NCBI GenBank assembly: GCA_022559845.1
Contig: CM040117.1
Coordinates: 81,480,559 to 81,544,558 of the forward strand
DNA: 64,000 bases
Direction: 5' to 3'
Source: Amorphophallus konjac
Taxonomy: Eukaryota; Streptophyta; Magnoliopsida; Alismatales; Araceae
The notes beneath the pieces are model-generated. The model made no database searches. It had not been told where the DNA came from and saw nothing but the letters and a program-made list of their open reading frames with translations. The position numbers were made by a program, and so were the translations under genes. Positions 23,140-36,002 of the stretch are shown piece by piece. Numbering within the stretch: the first letter of the stretch is position 1; the number at the start of each line of letters is the position of its first letter.

Positions 23140-23560
23140 GTTTTAGTTTTGGCGGCAACGGAGCCCCTCCCGATCATTCTGTCTGTGCGTGAGAGTGAGA
23201 GTGAGAGAGGGCAGGAGCAGGGAGGGGGAGGGGGGCCAACGGGAGAGAGAGAGAGAGAGGAATACCTACGGTGAGGGGGTGTCTGTCGGAAAGAATTTGA
23301 CCACCGCCGTCACTGTCGGAGCTCATCTCCGCTCACCCCTCACCGGCGTCCCTGGGTAGCTCCACCGCGCCCACCCGCCCTCGCCACTCCGCAGCCCACC
23401 GGTGAGAGATTGAGAGGGGGGTGCGATCGTGAGAGAGAGGAAAGGGATGTAGTGGTTGAAGGAGGAGGAAGGGGGAAGGACAGGAGAGGGGTCGTCTGCC
23501 TGTTCTTGTCTATTTTTATTTGCCGTCATATTTTCATTTGGTGCCTTATTTTCATTCATT
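23140..23560. repeat. GA-rich and GC-rich low-complexity stretch
   Basis: GAGAGTGAGAGTGAGAGAGG and (GA)n near 23180-23262, then a GC-rich stretch to about 23400 and more purine-rich sequence to 23500. Frames here are simple-sequence artefacts. Nothing gene-like is seen to 23676. Confidence 0.55.
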
Positions 23561-23676
23561 CATTTCTTCTAATATGATAAAATCTTTCTCAGTAAAAAAT
23601 ATCATTACATCTAAAAAAATTATTATTTTTTATTTTGAGACCTGTAATTTAGAAATTTTCAACTTTTTTTTTATCG

Positions 23677-24821
23677 CCGATAAGTCGATTCCTATAAAAG
23701 GAAGAGAAAGCGTGTTGAAAAGCATAGCTACCTTGAAAGCAGGGTTCGCCGTCTCGACCGACCCGCCCGTCCCGGTCACGGCCCGGGACGGGTCGGGTCG
23801 GCCCCGTCTTGCTCCGTCTCGGTCCATCTCGTAAAATCTTAAAATAAAAAAAGACTCTTTATATATATAATATATATATAATAATACAATAAAATAAAAA
23901 AAGACTCTATATATATATATTATATATAATAAAATATTAAAATAATGAAGCGTCCCGGTATGGACTAACCGAAGTAATGAACCTGATAGTAAAATATCAT
24001 TGTATCTTTTATCAATTTTACTCACGATAGGGCGTGACAATCACATTTGTGACAATGTGTTCAGGTTCCAACACTGGGATGGTCTGGACTAACCGAAGGT
24101 ACGCTCCTTCTGATCACTAAGCAGACGATGGTGGGCATCGGGTCAGGACTGGCGACCCACCGTGCCATAAAGGTCGATCACGGCGATAAGAGGGGAAAAC
24201 GTTTGATTAATCGCCAAACAATGGGGCTGCATGGCCGATAAGTCGATTCCATTAAAAAGAAGAGACAATGTGTTGAAAAGTCTAGCTATCTTGAAAGGCC
24301 CACATCGGGGTGCGAAAAGGGACTCAGAGGCGTATCGGTCACATGTTGACCATTTCTTCATTATTCCGTGCCCCCGTCCAACTCATGTGTTTTGAATTTA
24401 CCGTCACGACTATAATAAATTTTCGGATCTCGGGCTCCTCGCGGGGAATGCCACGTGGAAGCACTCATGATAATTGTAAAATATCATTGTATCTTTTATC
24501 GGTTTTACTCATGATAGGGCGTGCCAATCACGTGTATGACAATGTGTTCAGGTTCTAAGACTGGGATGGTCTGGACTAACTGAAGGTGCGCTCCTTCTGA
24601 TCACTAAGCAGACAATGGTGGGCATCGGGTTGGGATTTGCGACCCGCCATGCCATAAAGGTCGATCACAGCGATAAGAGGGGAAAACGTTTGATTAATCG
24701 TCAAGCAATGGGGCTGTATGGCCGATAAGTCGATTCCTATAAAAGGAAGAGACAGCGTGTTGAAAAGCCTAGCTACCTTGAAAGGCCCACATCGGGGTGC
24801 GAAAAGGTACTCAGAGGTGTA
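23677..24821. repeat. ~480-bp tandem units, interrupted
   Basis: Unit landmarks: GTGTTCAGGTTC...CTGGGATGGTCTGGACTAAC, TAAGCAGACRATGGTGGGC, GCCGATAAGTCGATTCC, TATAAAAGGAAGAGA, GTGTTGAAAAGC and TCAGAGGYGTATCGGTCAC. Nearly complete copies run about 24045-24524 and from 24525, where a solo LTR splits the second (24821/26603). An older partial copy starts at 23677. The TATAAAAGG suggests a promoter or LTR origin, but no LTR borders are visible. Confidence 0.7.
23835..23945. repeat. AT-rich short tandem repeat
   Basis: A unit of about 57 bp containing AAAATAAAAAAAGACTCT and (TA)n occurs twice, interrupting the first ~480-bp unit. Confidence 0.7.
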
Positions 24822-26602
24822 TGTTGACACCCGTTTTTAGCCCGCAAGTTACGTTATTTCTCTTATTCATCATTTTGATGTCCCAAATTACCCATTATTT
24901 TGGAGCCTTCCTTGGATGGATTTCGAGCCCATTTCATTGTTACTTAGCCTTTGAGCCTTGGAGATCATGATTTCTTAGAGCCCTGGAACTTACTTTATCA
25001 ACTTCCGGCCTTCCAAGTCGACTTACGGCCCATTTAGGTCAACTTCCATCAAGCATTCGGCCCCTTTCACTGCACAGTCCTGAACGTTGCCCTTTTTCAT
25101 CCTCTTCTCATCCTCTATTCATTAAGTGCCATTCACCAAAATTGTTCTTTTTTTAAAGTTCTACATTTTCTTCTTCTATGCCATTGGCCAGTTCTCCACC
25201 GATTTTAAGCTATTCTTATTTATCTGGCAGGCTATGCTATTCACCTGCATCCCAATATTTTCTATCTCTGTTCTCGCCCCATTTTCTCCCCATTTTAATC
25301 ATATTTTCATCTTACTCTTTTCATGAAAGTTGTTCATCTTTTTGTTATCTACAATTTCTTTTTCTACTTCTTTCACTAGTTCTGCACTATTTTTGAGATA
25401 TGCTTTGATTTCCAAAGTCACGTAAAATTTGTCCAAAATTTTTATCCAGCAGCCTAGCGGTTCTAGGAAGACCGCTAGGTCATAAAAATGGTCATTACTA
25501 AACCATTTGTCCCCAAACTTGCCTGAAATCGTCCCGTTTCACCCCTGGAGCATTGTGATCACTCCCTAGACCGTTTGACGTCCCCTTGCGGTCCTACCAT
25601 GACCGTTTTCATCAAGAAACGGCCCTGCGATAGACCGTTTTTAGAACAGAGAGTCCTGATGATCCTAAACTCTGATTTCTTCGCCGCAAGACTCCTTGGA
25701 CTCCTTGTTGACACCACTTTCGAGGGAGATAAGCCTCCACCTCGATTTCCATTGATCTGGTACTCTTTTCACCACTATTATCTTGAGGTTTATGTATCTA
25801 TATCCTCGAAATTGGGTGTTTATCTCGGATCTATCTCCAGAAGTTTCATTCTCCTATTTAAAGCACCCAAGTTCGCAAGTGGCGACGGGGGGCTCTTTCT
25901 CGATTCGGGGTGAAGCCATGCTACGTTGTCTACCTTCTGCTTCAACCCTATCCTGAAGTCGGAAGTATTATTATCGATTTTCATGTTCAAGGGCTTTCTA
26001 TCTCTCTTTATTTTCTTAGTTATTCATCCTCCAATTCTCAAAATCATCACAAATCTCTATTTTCTGCTATGACCTGCACTTTTCTCCATATTGCATGCAC
26101 GTTTCTCGCAGTTGTGCTGCGTGATTTTTCTCTCTACTTGTCTTATTCTCATCACAACATACACATCTATTATTTTTACCCTTCCACAGGGGTTAAAAAT
26201 CTCCCCCCGGTGCGTTCTTCCTTAATTTCTAACCCTATTTTATCACTGCGGGATTGATGCTACACATGCATGTTTCTAATGGGTTTTTCTCTTGTGGTTT
26301 GATCTTTGTTTTGCAGGAGAGCATGATATGAATGCGAGGCCGTCTTCCTCTAGCCGGCTGGAAGGAGAGGAGGTTGAATCCACGAAGTTCCCCGCACCCC
26401 ATTTGTTAAGCGCAATCAAGTCTTCTTCTTTTTCCAAGGTACACGGCGTCGTTCCTCTCCTTTCTTCATCCTTTTGGCGTTGTTAATCCTTGGTAGCGAT
26501 CATGGTTTACTTCTATATCTCCATCGCCCTTTTCTTTGCTCATATTGTTGCATGTTCATGCATACATATTAGTTTGGGGCGGGGGTGGAATAAACATCAA
26601 CA
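24822..26602 (+). repeat. Solo gypsy LTR
   Basis: It begins TGTTGACACCCGTTTTTAG, as the gypsy LTR at 59333 does (TGTTGACACCCGTTTTATG), and ends CATCAACA, over 1781 bp. Flanks GTGTA (24817-24821) and GCATA (26603-26607) look like a mutated 5-bp target duplication. The neighbouring tandem unit keeps the empty site (GAGGCGTATCGGTCAC near 24330). The U3 carries GACCGTTT/AACGGNC motifs at 25450-25640. No PBS or gag adjoins it, so the internal region was lost by LTR-LTR recombination. Confidence 0.8.
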
Positions 26603-27091
26603 GCATATCGGTCACATGTTGACCATTTTCTTATTGTTCTGTGCCCCCGCCAACCTTACTCCAGTTGAATTTACCGTCATGTCTATAATGAATTTTCGGG
26701 AGCAAGGGCTCCTCGCGGGGAATGCCACGTGGAAGCACTCGGATCTTGTGCCAACGTCGTCCTTGAGTCACGTGCACATAATTCGGCCATGCATGGCCGT
26801 CCCTACCGAACCGGTCGTCTTGGCCACGGCTCGAAACGGGATTGGACATTGCATACCGATACGAAAAACTATAATATAAATATATATAATGGAATAAACT
26901 ATTTGAAATGACATGTTGTATCATTTGGTTTATTGTTCTGCCGTTTGAACGGGTTTCTTCGAGTTCAAATCTTAGCTTTAGCTTAAGGTTTCCTTCAGTT
27001 TTTTTAATATAACTTATTTAAAAATGTAAATAAAAACACGACAAAACTTTGTTTCGAATCCGGCACCTCACGATTAACAGTGATACACTAA
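26603..27091. repeat. Remainder of the ~480-bp unit and AT-rich flank
   Basis: 26603-26757 resumes the unit split by the solo LTR (TATCGGTCACATGTTGACC, TCCTCGCGGGGAATGCCACG). 26758-27091 is unassigned apart from short AT repeats near 26870. Confidence 0.6.
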
Positions 27092-27345
27092 GGCCCACTT
27101 TGGTAATGGGTTAAGGTGGATTAGGGTTGGTTAATCGGGGTCAGGTGATTTATTCTCTGTTTGATACTATTTTCCTTAACTCGGGTCGAAGAGGGTTAAA
27201 GTGGATTAACTTATTCCACTTAAATAGGTGGAATGAGTTACTCCACCCGGATTAGGGCCACTTTGGTAATGGGTTGGGTTAAGGGCGGGTGGGCCACCCC
27301 GGGTAGGCCACCCGCCCTTAACCCAACCCGTTACCAAAGTGGCCC
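27092..27345. mobile_element. Fold-back MITE
   Basis: 254 bp with terminal inverted repeats GGCCCACTTTGGTAATGGGT and, at the right, its near reverse complement ending AAGTGGCCC. TAA precedes and TTA follows. The right part (27255-27345) is itself an almost perfect palindrome that begins with another copy of the terminal repeat. GGGCC...TTTGGTA termini recall Tourist/PIF-Harbinger MITEs. No coding capacity. Confidence 0.6.
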
Positions 27346-27429
27346 TTAAGGAAGTTAGTCTAGTCCCCCGCTCGACGTCTCACGTGCTAAGCGATTATTC
27401 ACCCGTACGAACCCATTTTGTAGCCTTAA

Positions 27430-28260
27430 TGGGTATTTGTCAGACTTAAAATCTATTTGTCACCCTTACGGCTGATAACCGTCGCCTTGGCATTTTCCCT
27501 ACTGCAACATTTTTCCCTACTGCCTTGAAATTTTTCACCGTTGTTTCCATATTTGTCACCCTCAACATCCATTTGTCACCCTTATATATCTCTTTGTCAC
27601 CGCAGAATCTTCATTTATCATCCTTAGGAGAGTATTTGTTACCTTTAGTCTTCTTTTGTTGTTCTTCCACGTTTGTCATTTTCTGTGTCCACTGTCGCTG
27701 GCCGAAGCTTGACCGGGCTTTGACTGGACTTCAGAAGTTGCAAAAGCTTGACTTTGACTATTGACTTTGCCTAGAGTATTGGTGCATTAGGTCAACATAA
27801 AGTTGAAGTTGAGTAGATCCTTCCTTCTCCTGGCGTTGACTTTGACGACTGTGGTCAACCCTCGCTTATTCTTCAGATTGCTTTAGAGCCCTTAAGATCA
27901 CTGTTCACATTTGTCTTCTTGTGAGCACTGTAGGTCCTTTGTCTTCTAGTGAGCATGTCTCTCTCTCCTCCACTTCCTCTTTCTTCTGTTATTTTTCACC
28001 TTCAGCTTCCTTCTCACTTGTTACCAATGTGAAGTTATTTGTTACTCTAGTTGAACATTTGTCACCCATACTCACCTAATTGTCACCACTAAAGTCTACA
28101 AGGCATCGCCCTTACTCTTACACTACCTTGAAAGTCGTGCGTCAGCCTTGTCTCTATTGAGCCTTATTTGTCACCGTTAGTAGGGTATTTTTCACCCTTG
28201 CTAACGCATTTGTCACCCTTGTAGACACATTTGTCGCCCTTAAGCTCCAATTGGTCAATG
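27430..28260 (+). repeat. ATTTGTCACC motif array upstream of the Ulp1 gene
   Basis: Many copies of ATTTGTCACCCTTA and variants (GTATTTGTCAG, TATTTTTCACCCTT), interspersed with TTGACTTTGAC clusters at 27690-27860 and CCGTCGCCTTG. A further set lies at 28740-28900 in the first intron of the downstream gene. Orientation is uniform. 28261-28557 is the gene's apparent 5' flank. Confidence 0.8.
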
Positions 28261-29348
28261 TGGAAAATGGGACACGTCGGCCACGCGTGGGTGTTGTTCG
28301 CGTATTGCCGCCGATCCAACGCCGCAGGCCACATCAATAGAAATGATGACGCCGAACTGGATCCTCGAAATTAAAAATCCCTAATTACTTATTTACCCTT
28401 CCCGCCATGTCTAGGCTCTTACGCAACCTACCAGAAGCCGGTTCGTCTCTCTATCGTGCTCAGCGTATCCTCTTCCTCGCGGTGCCATTTGTGACCTCTC
28501 CATCATTTGCTATTCAAGCACTCCTGAATTGCGAGCTCTCTTTCATCACTGACAGCCATGGAGCCGAAGGAGACACCCATGCAACGCTCCGTCCGCCGTA
28601 AACTGGATGTCCCACCTGCATCTCAGGAAATTGTACCGGTTCCTACGGCCGAAGAAGAAACGTCTGAGGAACCTAGGGTTTCTAAGGCCTCCACTTCAAA
28701 ACGATAAGTTAAAGGTAGTGTGGTTCCTTATCTCCCTTACATAGCTATTTGCCCCCCTTATCGACCTATTTATTTGTCACGCTTATATCTACCTATTTGT
28801 GTCAGATTTAGACCCACCTGTCTCTGAATTTCATACATTTGTCACCCTTAAGCACCTATTTGCCACCATTGTCTATACATTTGTCACCCTTGTCTTACTC
28901 TTAATATTTTTTATATTTCTTGATCAGTCAATTAATTGAATTTCTTGTTTACACATTTTTTTGAATCTAGTGAACACAAAGGTCATCTCCGCCCGGTGTT
29001 CTATGGACATTTACATGAAGGATAGGGATCAGATAGCATTTTGGGAATGCCATAAGTATTGATGAGGACCACACCCTTTGGTCCATATGTTGACAATGCT
29101 TCTCCTGTCACCTTCACCATGACACTATTGGAGGAGATTATTTGCGCCCATAGTGGAGGAAACTACTTCCGTATGGGTAGTAAGGATGTCGCATTCAGTG
29201 TGGAAGATGTGGGCATAATTTTAAGATTACCTTGCTCCAGTCAACCGGTTCAACATTATGGATCTGCGAAACATAAGTCGAAGTTGCAGCATCGATTTGG
29301 ATTTGCAGCAACATTTCACCGGAAGAAAGTGTGCTCTCTCATCCATGT

Positions 29349-30997
29349 TGAGTAGTTGATGGCGGATCTAGAGGGGAGGGGTGAATAGATCTGCCCCTCT
29401 TTTTGCAGAACACCCCTCTTAAAAGCTAGATAAAGAGAATCACATCGAAATATAACTAGCTTAACGAAGGACACAACGATTTTCTTAGCAAGATGAACAA
29501 GCAATATAGAAATTAAACCTAAGAATGCATCTAATATAAAGTAATCACACAATCAAACCACAACACAGGAGATTTTAAGGTGGTTCGGACTGAATCCCTA
29601 GTCCTACGTCTACCCCTCACCAAACTCGGTGAGACTTTACTAGTGTAGCACACCAAATCGCAAATCGGAGAACCACCGACTGCCTCCTACTAACCACCGG
29701 TAGGGGTGATATCACCGCCGACTGGAACACCTTCCAACTGCCTTCCTACTAACCGCGGTAGGGACGATTCTCAATTTCAGTTCTTGAACAAAATGATAAG
29801 AGAACAAGTATGAAAATGCTCAGACAAGAAATGGAAATATGATCAAGGCTAGGAGCAAATGAAATCTTGTCTGAAATGCGATGTTGATCAGCAACAAAGG
29901 CTTCTTCTCTCTTGCAAAGACTTTTCTTAATTCAGCAACACAGGTTCCTTCTTCCTTGCAAATCGATCTTCCTTGAATCCCCTTCCTTGAATCCTCTTGA
30001 GTTGATGAAAAAGATGATGGTTGCAACTTTATCTTCACTTGGCTTGGGGTTGATCTCCTCTTGAAGTAGCTTGAATCACTTGAGGATTTGATGAAGAACT
30101 TCTTCCCGGAGTACTGTTCACGGCTATAGTACTCGATCTCTTCTCACTTGAACACACCCATATAGTCTCCTTTGATCTCTCCTTTTAGCATTAGAGTTTT
30201 CAACCCTCCTTGTGTGTGTTTTATATTTTTTGAATGGTCCTTAGACACCCCCCAGACCAGATCCACAATCCATAGGGGATTGGGTGACTTTGGGACTACA
30301 CAAATCCAAGAAATGGGGCTACCCACGAGGTGGGAATTAAAGTCAAAAGTTGCTGTAACGGGGCTTCTGGTCGACCGGACGTTGGTGGCCGGTCGACCAG
30401 CTAAATCCAACCAGAAGCTAGTTTGGTCCGGTCGACTGCCCCTATGGGACCGGTCGACCGGTGCCTTTGCATTTGCCAAAAACAACTTGGTTTTTGGTTG
30501 GTCCGGTCGACCACCCCTTTGTCATCGGTCGACCGATGCCTCTGCAATTTTTCCAAAACAACATTTTGTTTGGTTCGGTCGATCGGCCAAGCAGCACCGG
30601 TCGACCGGTGATCCTCTGCTACGCCCAAAACAGTTGAAGTCTTCACCGGTCGACTGTCCCACTGAAGCCGATCGATCGAAAATTCTCTGCTATGATTAGG
30701 CTTCATGAAATGCATCTGAAACCCATGATTTGGAGATCCATTTAGAGCCTTGTGTATAAGTAACCTTTGGACGTTGAAACCAAGTGTACACGGCCCCGTG
30801 TTGGCTATTCTTTATCCTTGCTTGGGTGCGATCATTGAGCTTTCACTTTTGCCATCTCCACTCCATTCCTTGGCTTATCTGACATGAAAGAACATCAAGT
30901 ATTTCAGTCATATGAGAGTGGGAAACATCAATGACTTATAGTGTTTAGCCATTATCAAAACCATGAATGTCAAATGACTCAAATGATCACAGGGGCA
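29349..30997 (-). repeat. 3' LTR of the complete copia element
   Basis: 1649 bp, TG...CA ends (TGAGTAG... and ...AGGGGCA). It matches 38239-39899 throughout with scattered substitutions, many of them C/T at CG. It holds the AGGTGGTTCGGAC motif at 29578 and the stem CTCACCAAACTCGGTGAG near 29625. The GGTCGACC cluster is at 30360-30680. Confidence 0.92.
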
Positions 30998-31000
30998 AAA

Positions 31001-31015
31001 CATTCTCCCTCTTTT
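31001..31015 (-). promoter_or_regulatory. Polypurine tract
   Basis: Minus-strand AAAAAGAGGGAGAATG lies just inside the 3' LTR. Further tracts (AAAGGGGGAGAA near 31315-31326, AAAGGGGAGG near 31246, TTAGGGGGAGT near 32381) lie upstream. Bases 31016-32589 otherwise show only noncoding 3' sequence. Confidence 0.65.
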
Positions 31016-32589
31016 TGATGATGGCAACACTGTGAGTCATTATTTGGCAGTAGTGTCCAAGATGACAAATGTTATAACATATGCAGAAAATACATGATAA
31101 AGATGATTATGCTATGCATGAATGATCAGAGCATGTGAATGCTAATATGTATGCATGGATGATCAGAGCATGTGAATGCTATGCAAATTTCTTCTAGTAT
31201 GAATGCTTCTCTCCATGAATGAATGCATGAGATGAACATGTATCCTCCCCTTTGACAAGGTCTCCAGGCACAAAGTCTCCCCCATCACTCACAAAGTACA
31301 CAACAAAGTTCTTTCTTCTCCCCCTTTGACAACAGGAAAAAGGAGGGATAGGGCAGAGTCGGTGACCAATGGCATAGAGAGCAGAGCTGATTAAGAGTCG
31401 GTGACCAATGACCATTATATGCAAACCTGAAACATGCCGTCATCAAGATACATGGTTCAAAGCTAATGAAGTCCGAGATCATCAACAGAGTTCGAAAAGT
31501 AGCTACATCCATGTTTTAATAGAAATGAACCAGAAGTGCATATCATGGCAGTGTGTAACCGTCCTTTGTCTTATACATCCATATTCAATAACTTCATCGG
31601 GAATAGCACAAACTAGTATTGAGGTTAAACAAGCATGACTAAAGCATAGAATGTGATGATTGCAACAATGTTTTTCATGAACTTTTGCATTTATAGGCAC
31701 ATGACTCATATGTTACGAGCAATCGAGTCTAGTACATGCCGCCTATCCGTAAGAATACACGTTGTTTAGACGCCAGTATTCCTAGGTATTCGTTAAGACT
31801 GACTGTTATACTTCAAATTGAACAGAGATAGCAACGTCACCTCATCACATATCTGACCTCATTTCTTTGATGAGGAGATATATTTCTCAGCAATTATGCC
31901 ATTGCTCTGCCTAGAGTCCAATTTAATTAAGACAGAGATAACAGGGGCACATCATGATATATCATTCGTCACTTGTTTTGAAGACGTGACATATTTCTCC
32001 GTGTAACAATATCATTGCTCTGTCAAATTGATTTTTAAGAATTCCAGCTCATCAAGGTGTTTAACAACAATACTAAGCTTTTGAAACTTCAACCAACGTT
32101 GTAATGACGTTTGAATTTTTAGATTTCATGATAGTCATTCAAGGCACAACATGCAATCTCTTGTTAAAGTCTATTAACACCACATAACATAGATGATTTC
32201 AAAAATATATAAGAACTTCAAGAAAATCATTAAATCTGAACCATTTTCATTGGATAAACAATCATCAGTTCATATAATAGAAAGCTCTTACGCCATTGTT
32301 TCGTCTGTCTCATGATCACATATTCAAACTGGAAGCCATTAAAGTTTAGATTGCAAGAGAGTAAGAGAAGTAACTAGACTCCCCCTAAGGATATGCAGTG
32401 AATGCATTCAAGGAGTTATGTTTGCATGCAAGTGGAATGACAAATGAGGTTGACCTAGTCACTCATGAAGTTGGCAGAAATGAAATGCATGACTTGCCCA
32501 ATGGTTGTACACTTATTAATGGTAACTAAATGAAGATGAAACATATGCATGAATGCTTCAAAGAAATAACTCCCTCTTACTATATGGCC

Positions 32590-32690
32590 TACATGCAACA
32601 GTGACGCATGGTACTTGGCGGAGGTGTATCCTCACGCATGGTGAGTGCTTCTAGACAAGCATAACCTGCCTTTTCACACTTCATCATTTG
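32590..32690 (-). other. Conserved 3' block of the copia elements
   Basis: The minus strand reads GGTATATCAAATGATGAAG, AAAGGCAGGTTATGCTTG, CACCATGCGTGAGG and CCTCCGCCAAGTACC. It is the homologue of 16306-16400 and 56565-56700. Confidence 0.7.
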
Positions 32691-32869
32691 ATATACCATG
32701 GCCATGCAAGAATGAGGCTATGCAATGCATCATGATCATGAATTCAATGTGATTATGCAAATGAGTGCAGAATGACATGGATTGCAAATGAGTGCAGAAT
32801 GACATGGATATATATATACAAAGCATGGATACCAAACAGCACACAGCCAAAATGAAAAAGATCATCAGC

Positions 32870-35800
32870 TCAATTTTTATTGGCCTGAGGTCGGCAAAGA
32901 CCAAGCTCCCTTCTGAGTGTTGTAAACCTGTCATTACACAAGGGCTTGGTGAAGATATCAATAATTTGATTTAGAGTATCAACAAAATGCAGCTCAAAGG
33001 TTTTCTTAACAACCTCATCTTTAATGAAGTGATGCCTAATCTTAATATGCTTAGTCCTAGAGTGCTGGACTAGATTTTTTGCAAGGTTGATAGCACTAGT
33101 GTTATCACACAGAATTAGGACACAACCAAGATCCACTAAATAGTCTTGGAGTTGGTGTTTAATTCACAACACTTGGGTGCCATAGCTCCCCGCAGCAACA
33201 TATTCTACCTCTACGGTTGACAGGGCAACCGAGTGTTGTTTCTTGGAGGCCCAAGAAACTAAACACCTGCCTAGAAACTGGCAATAGCCACTAGTACTCT
33301 TGCGATCCAGCTTGCATCCAGCGTAGTCCGCATCAGAATAAGAAATAAGAGATAAATCACATGATGACAGATACCACAATCCCAAATCTTGAGTTCCGGC
33401 AAGATATCTAAAGATACGTTTGACGGTAGTCAAGTGGGATTCTCTAGGACTAGCCTGAAATATAGCACAAAGGCAAACATTAAACTGAATATCTGGTCGG
33501 GATGCAGTCAAATAAAGCAATGATCCGATCATACCTCTATATATTTTTGCATCCACTAATTTACCATTTTGATCTGAATCCAGTGATGTTATGGTGCTCA
33601 TGGGAGTTGCAATTATTTTACAGCTGGTCATGTTGAATCTTTTCAATAACTCCTTGATGTATTTGGCTTGACTTATAAAGCATCTATCTTCTCCTTGATT
33701 GACCTACAAACCGAGAAAGAATTGGAGTTCTCCCATTAGGCTCATCTCAAATTCGCTAGTCATGAGGTTAGCAAATTCCTCACACATTTCAGATTTAGTA
33801 GAACCAAACACAATATCATCAACGTAAATTTGAACAATCAAGATATTCTTACCATGCTTCTTGGTGAAAAGAGTTTGGTCTACCTTACCTCGTGTGTACC
33901 CTTTCTCAATGAGGAATGAGCTTAGCCTTTCATACCAAGCTCTTGGTGCTTGCTTCAATCCATAAAGCGCTCTGTCTAGCTTATAAACAAAATCTTCATG
34001 GTTAGAGTTCTCAAAGCTAGGGGGCTGCTCCACATAGACCTCTTCTTTAATCAAACCATTTAAAAAGGTACTTTTTACATCCATTTGATACAGCTTTATT
34101 TTATGGGATCATGCGAAGAAAAGTAGAATTTTGATGGCTTCAAGTCTAGCTACCGGGGCAAAGGATTCCTCAAAGTCTACCCCAAACTCTTGATTGTACC
34201 ATTGAGCCACCAATCTAGCTTCGTTTCTTATTATCTTGCTATCCTCACTGAGTTTGTTCCTGAATACCCATTTAGTGCCTATGACAGATTGTGATGATGG
34301 TCTAGGAACAAGATGCCAAACTTTATTTCTTTCAAACTGGTTTAATTCATCTTGCATTGAGTTTATCCAGTTTTCATCTTTTAATGCCTTGTCAATATTC
34401 TTGGGTTCAATCTGGAAGACAAGAGCAAGATGATCTAATTCTTCCACTATTCTAAAGTGTGACCTAGTTTTACGTAGGTCATTCAAGCTTCCAATGACAT
34501 TTTCTAAAGGATGATCCTTAAGAATTCTAATGTCTGCAGCATCATTACCTTCTACTGGAGCTTGATCCCTTGTACTGCTTGATTTAGCTAGGTCACCATC
34601 TTCTTTTGTTTCTTCTTGTGGAGAATTATTCTTTTCCTTCATGCTTAGGTATTTCCCGTCTTCATCATTTTTCCAGCAAGAGTTATCATTGTTAGAATCA
34701 TCATGATATTCATCAAAGGAAACATGGGGTGATTCTTCCACAGTTTGACTCTTAATGTTATAAATTCTATAAGCCCTAGATCTATCAGAATATCCAAGGA
34801 ATATACCTTCATCGCTCTTGGGCTCGAATTTATCTAAGTCTCTTTTATTATTATTGTGGATGAAGCATTTAGACCCAAACACTTTCATATGTGAGAGAGA
34901 GAGATTTTTACCTTTTAGCAACTCATAAGGAGTCTTTTTGGTGTGTGGCCTTACCATAGAGCGGATGATAATGTAACATGCCGAGTTTACCGCCTCAGCC
35001 CAAAATTTCCTTGGGAGTTGCCGTTCGGCAAGCATTGTTCTTACCTTCTCTATGAGTGTTCGGTTCCTTCTTTCAACTACACCGTTTTGCTCTGGGGTTC
35101 TTAGTGAAGAAAACCAGTGTGAAATACCTTCAGCCCTACAAAGACTATAGAAGTCAGCATTTTCAAATTCACCACCATGATCAGATTAAATGTTGGAAAT
35201 CTTAAACTCACCATCTTGCTTTATCTTCATATAGAGTGCCTGAAACTCATCAAAAGCTTCATTTTTATGTGTGAGAAAGAAAATCCATGTGAACCTAGAG
35301 TAATCATCCACCAAGACATATCCATATTTTCTACCACTTAAACTAGCAGTTCTGGTTGGACCAAACAAATCCATATGAATCAGCTCAAGTGGTTTAGATG
35401 ACATGTTTGCAGATCTAGTCTTGAAGGATTTTCTTGTTTATTTACATAGGGCACATGCATCACACAATTTATTTTCTTATTTAAAAGATAGTTTAGGCAA
35501 CCCTTTCACCATTGAATGCTTTAACAGTTTCAGTAAGACGTTCTAGCTAGCATGTCCTAATCTACGATGCCATAACTATGCAAGCTCAGATTTTGGTGCA
35601 GCAAGACAAAGATTTATGTGAGCGGGATCATCTAAGTAAATCATGTAAACATTGTTGACTCTTTTGCCAGAAAATTTTACCTTGTCAGATTTTGGTTCAA
35701 GGATTCTACATTCATGAGAATGAAACAACAATTTATGACCTTTATCACACAATTGACTTATGCTGAGGAAATTGTATTTTAAACCTTCAACTAACAGCAT

Positions 35801-36002
35801 ATTTCCAATGGAGTTGGAGAGGTTCTTACCTACATTACCTATTCCAATGATTTTTCCCTTGTTGTTCCCTCCAAATGTGACATATCCTCTTTCCTTTTCC
35901 TCCAAGAGACAATTTTGATTTGTCTTCAGTCACGTGTCTTGAACAGCCACTATCAAGGTACCACCGATTATGCATGACTGCAAGACACTCCTGCACAAGG
36001 AA
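32870..36002 (-). pseudogene. copia pol: protease, integrase, RT, RNase H
   Basis: Directly after the gag stop, in the same frame, comes WYLDSGCSRHVTE, the aspartic protease site (~35960-35920). The gag-pre-integrase region follows (35905-35450, NFLSISQLCDKGHKLLF, with a RLGH/CDAC zinc-binding pattern). The integrase core (35404-~34900) has its three acidic residues in [18 protein letters not shown] and [12 protein letters not shown] spans ~34480-33704 ([25 protein letters not shown]). RNase H spans 33646-32870 (SRPDIQF, YSDADYAG, DNTSAI). Stops break the integrase (NI*SDHGG), the RT (LLFFA*SHK) and the RNase H. Frame changes are few, so it was active not very long ago. Confidence 0.9.

Noticed and set aside
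30144..30715. Long frames on both strands rich in DRSTG/VDR repeats.
   Set aside because: They translate the GGTCGACC motif cluster of the LTR U3; open frames arise from the periodic motif.
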